A stretch of DNA of 64,000 nt, from the NCBI RefSeq assembly GCF_023115355.1, contig NZ_CP096019.1:1178001-1242000 (forward strand), written 5' to 3'. The notes under the pieces were generated by a model. It was not told where the DNA came from, did not search any database, and was given only the letters and a program-made list of their open reading frames with translations. A program made the translations under genes and the position numbers. Positions 63,979 through 64,000 of this stretch are shown piece after piece. Position 1 is the first letter of the stretch. Each line of letters begins with the position of its first letter. Origin of the DNA: Halocatena salina (GTDB lineage Archaea > Halobacteriota > Halobacteria > Halobacteriales > Haloarculaceae).

Positions 63979-64000
63979 ATGAGCGGCTCAGAAACACCGG
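63979..64000 (+). CDS. rps7: Ribosomal protein uS7, first codons only
   Basis: An ATG one base after the rps12 stop opens MSGSETP and runs off the window. Archaeal rps7 always follows rps12 and begins this way, so the assignment rests mainly on gene order. Confidence 0.7.

Overview
The window is chromosomal DNA of a halophilic archaeon (class Halobacteria). The signs are an RNA polymerase operon with split B''/B' and A'/A'' subunits, very acidic proteins, a haloarchaeal polyhydroxyalkanoate (PHA) cluster with a C-terminally extended PhaC, Pth2 and TruD side by side, a Tat-dependent secreted protein, and many genes with a TATA-like box about 27 bp before the start codon and no ribosome binding site (leaderless). 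I cannot fix the genus. No CRISPR array, rRNA gene, provirus or replication origin was seen.

Layout. 1-416: 3' end of a KEOPS Cgi121 gene. 426-4952: PHA block, with phaJ (maoC) divergent from phaR-phaP-phaE-phaC, then a PhaB-type reductase. 5020-7525: ABC exporter pair. 7626-9343: an acetoacetate decarboxylase-like gene converging on mobA and two tiny genes. 9385-12435: truD and pth2, separated by an anchored surface protein gene. 12557-14746: dcd, a ThiN-type regulator and a methyltransferase. 14924-18332: citrate synthase, threonine ammonia-lyase, aroD. 18333-21690: a patchy region with a TnpB relic, a dispersed repeat, two small zinc-finger genes, a PAC2 protein and an HD hydrolase. 21693-31299: enoyl-CoA hydratase, an interrupted Rieske fusion gene, dnaJ, an acyl-CoA synthetase, methylmalonyl-CoA mutase and epimerase. 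31300-34818: AT-richer accessory stretch with a 32-codon zinc-ribbon gene, dut and a membrane-tethered double winged-helix protein. 34923-43098: valS, a decayed vapBC pair, gnd, tRNA-Arg, a membrane ferredoxin, a MaoC hydratase, a broken M48-like gene and two PH-domain genes. 43106-50345: carboxyltransferase, DUF2804, fbp-fba, hbd, a membrane protein and an acyl-CoA dehydrogenase. 50360-53295: cupin pseudogene, small conserved protein, membrane protein, Tat-exported thioredoxin-fold protein. 53628-64000: tRNA-Asp, then rpoH-B''-B'-A'-A'', a small antisense membrane gene, rps12 and the first bases of rps7.

Much of the window turns on acyl-CoA chemistry. Beta-oxidation genes (acyl-CoA dehydrogenase, enoyl-CoA hydratase, hydroxyacyl-CoA dehydrogenase), an acyl-CoA synthetase, and the propionyl-CoA to succinyl-CoA route (carboxyltransferase, epimerase, mutase) sit around the PHA cluster. 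Threonine ammonia-lyase can add 2-oxobutyrate, a source of propionyl-CoA for 3-hydroxyvalerate units. Fbp and Fba return carbon to hexoses.

Most notable signals: a 493-residue intein with a LAGLIDADG endonuclease in the trigger-loop region of RpoA''; four 10-bp repeats in helical phase at the phaR promoter; a tandem 45-bp palindromic element that adds 30 residues in frame to the ValRS editing domain; a Rieske-helical fusion gene split by one TGA; and several other freshly broken genes.
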